The notes beneath the pieces were generated by a model, which saw only the letters and a list, made by a program, of their open reading frames with translations, had not been told where the DNA came from and made no database searches. Shown piece by piece: positions 63,987 through 64,000 of a DNA stretch of 64,000 bases. Source of the DNA: Streptomyces achromogenes. Its GTDB lineage: Bacteria > Actinomycetota > Actinomycetes > Streptomycetales > Streptomycetaceae. The DNA lies in NCBI RefSeq assembly GCF_030816715.1, contig NZ_JAUSYH010000001.1, positions 3,162,001 to 3,226,000 of the forward strand, read 5' to 3'. A program made the position numbers and the translations under genes. How positions within the stretch are numbered: the stretch's first letter is position 1; each line of letters begins with the position of its first letter.

Positions 63987-64000
63987 GGGGAACCGGGGGT

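Overview
The window is high-GC actinobacterial chromosome, almost certainly Streptomyces. The evidence is strong third-position G/C, frequent GTG/TTG starts, mycothiol-type and ECF-sigma genes, and a complete chitosan-oligosaccharide cluster (csnR-csnE-csnF-csnG-csnH-csnK) in the order known from S. coelicolor/S. lividans. It reads as core or near-core chromosome. I see no prophage, insertion sequence, integrase or CRISPR array. One tRNA (Arg-TCT) lies near the right end.

Layout. 1-3.0 kb: tail of a sulfonate-type ABC ATPase, a flavin-dependent monooxygenase and a TauD-type dioxygenase, consistent with scavenging of organic sulfur. 3.1-9 kb: a small zinc-ribbon protein, a mycothiol-dependent-nitroreductase-like protein, a frameshifted aminopeptidase N, a nuclease-like protein of unknown role and a frameshifted NUDIX gene. 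9.1-20.5 kb: a large secreted subtilase with a structured leader, an ECF sigma/membrane-regulator pair, asd, a DUF1203 protein, an intact aminopeptidase N, and a divergent DMT exporter/MarR pair. 20.5-25.4 kb: an unknown 643-aa protein, a small membrane protein and malQ, which is preceded by a coupled 64-aa reading frame. 25.9-29.0 kb: a secreted protein followed by a two-permease/one-ATPase ABC operon of unknown substrate. 29.1-31.2 kb: an HNH endonuclease and an MscS channel. 31.2-38.2 kb: the csn cluster with a clear palindromic CsnR operator. 38.5-49.9 kb: a signalling island with a GlnX-like membrane sensor, a GlnH-like binding protein, a frameshifted helical protein, PknG-like kinase, PP2C phosphatase, VWA protein and FHA protein. 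49.9-57.8 kb: an isoaspartate-methyltransferase-like protein, truncated haemoglobin, thioesterase, EttA, a Tudor-like protein, a frameshifted methyltransferase, a sortase-anchored thioester-domain protein and an SSB protein. 58.2-64 kb: two dynamin-like GTPases, tRNA-Arg, a phosphopantetheinyl transferase and a divergent SpeD homologue.

Two themes stand out. First, the 38.5-49.9 kb island looks like an expanded version of the mycobacterial GlnX-GlnH-PknG amino-acid-sensing module: its kinase, phosphatase and FHA protein all start with cysteine zinc ribbons, which suggests one physical complex. Second, four otherwise conserved genes carry single-base frameshifts. Three are an extra C in a GCC context and one lies in an 8-C run. 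This pattern suggests sequencing error at least as much as gene decay, so those four genes should be checked against reads before being called pseudogenes.
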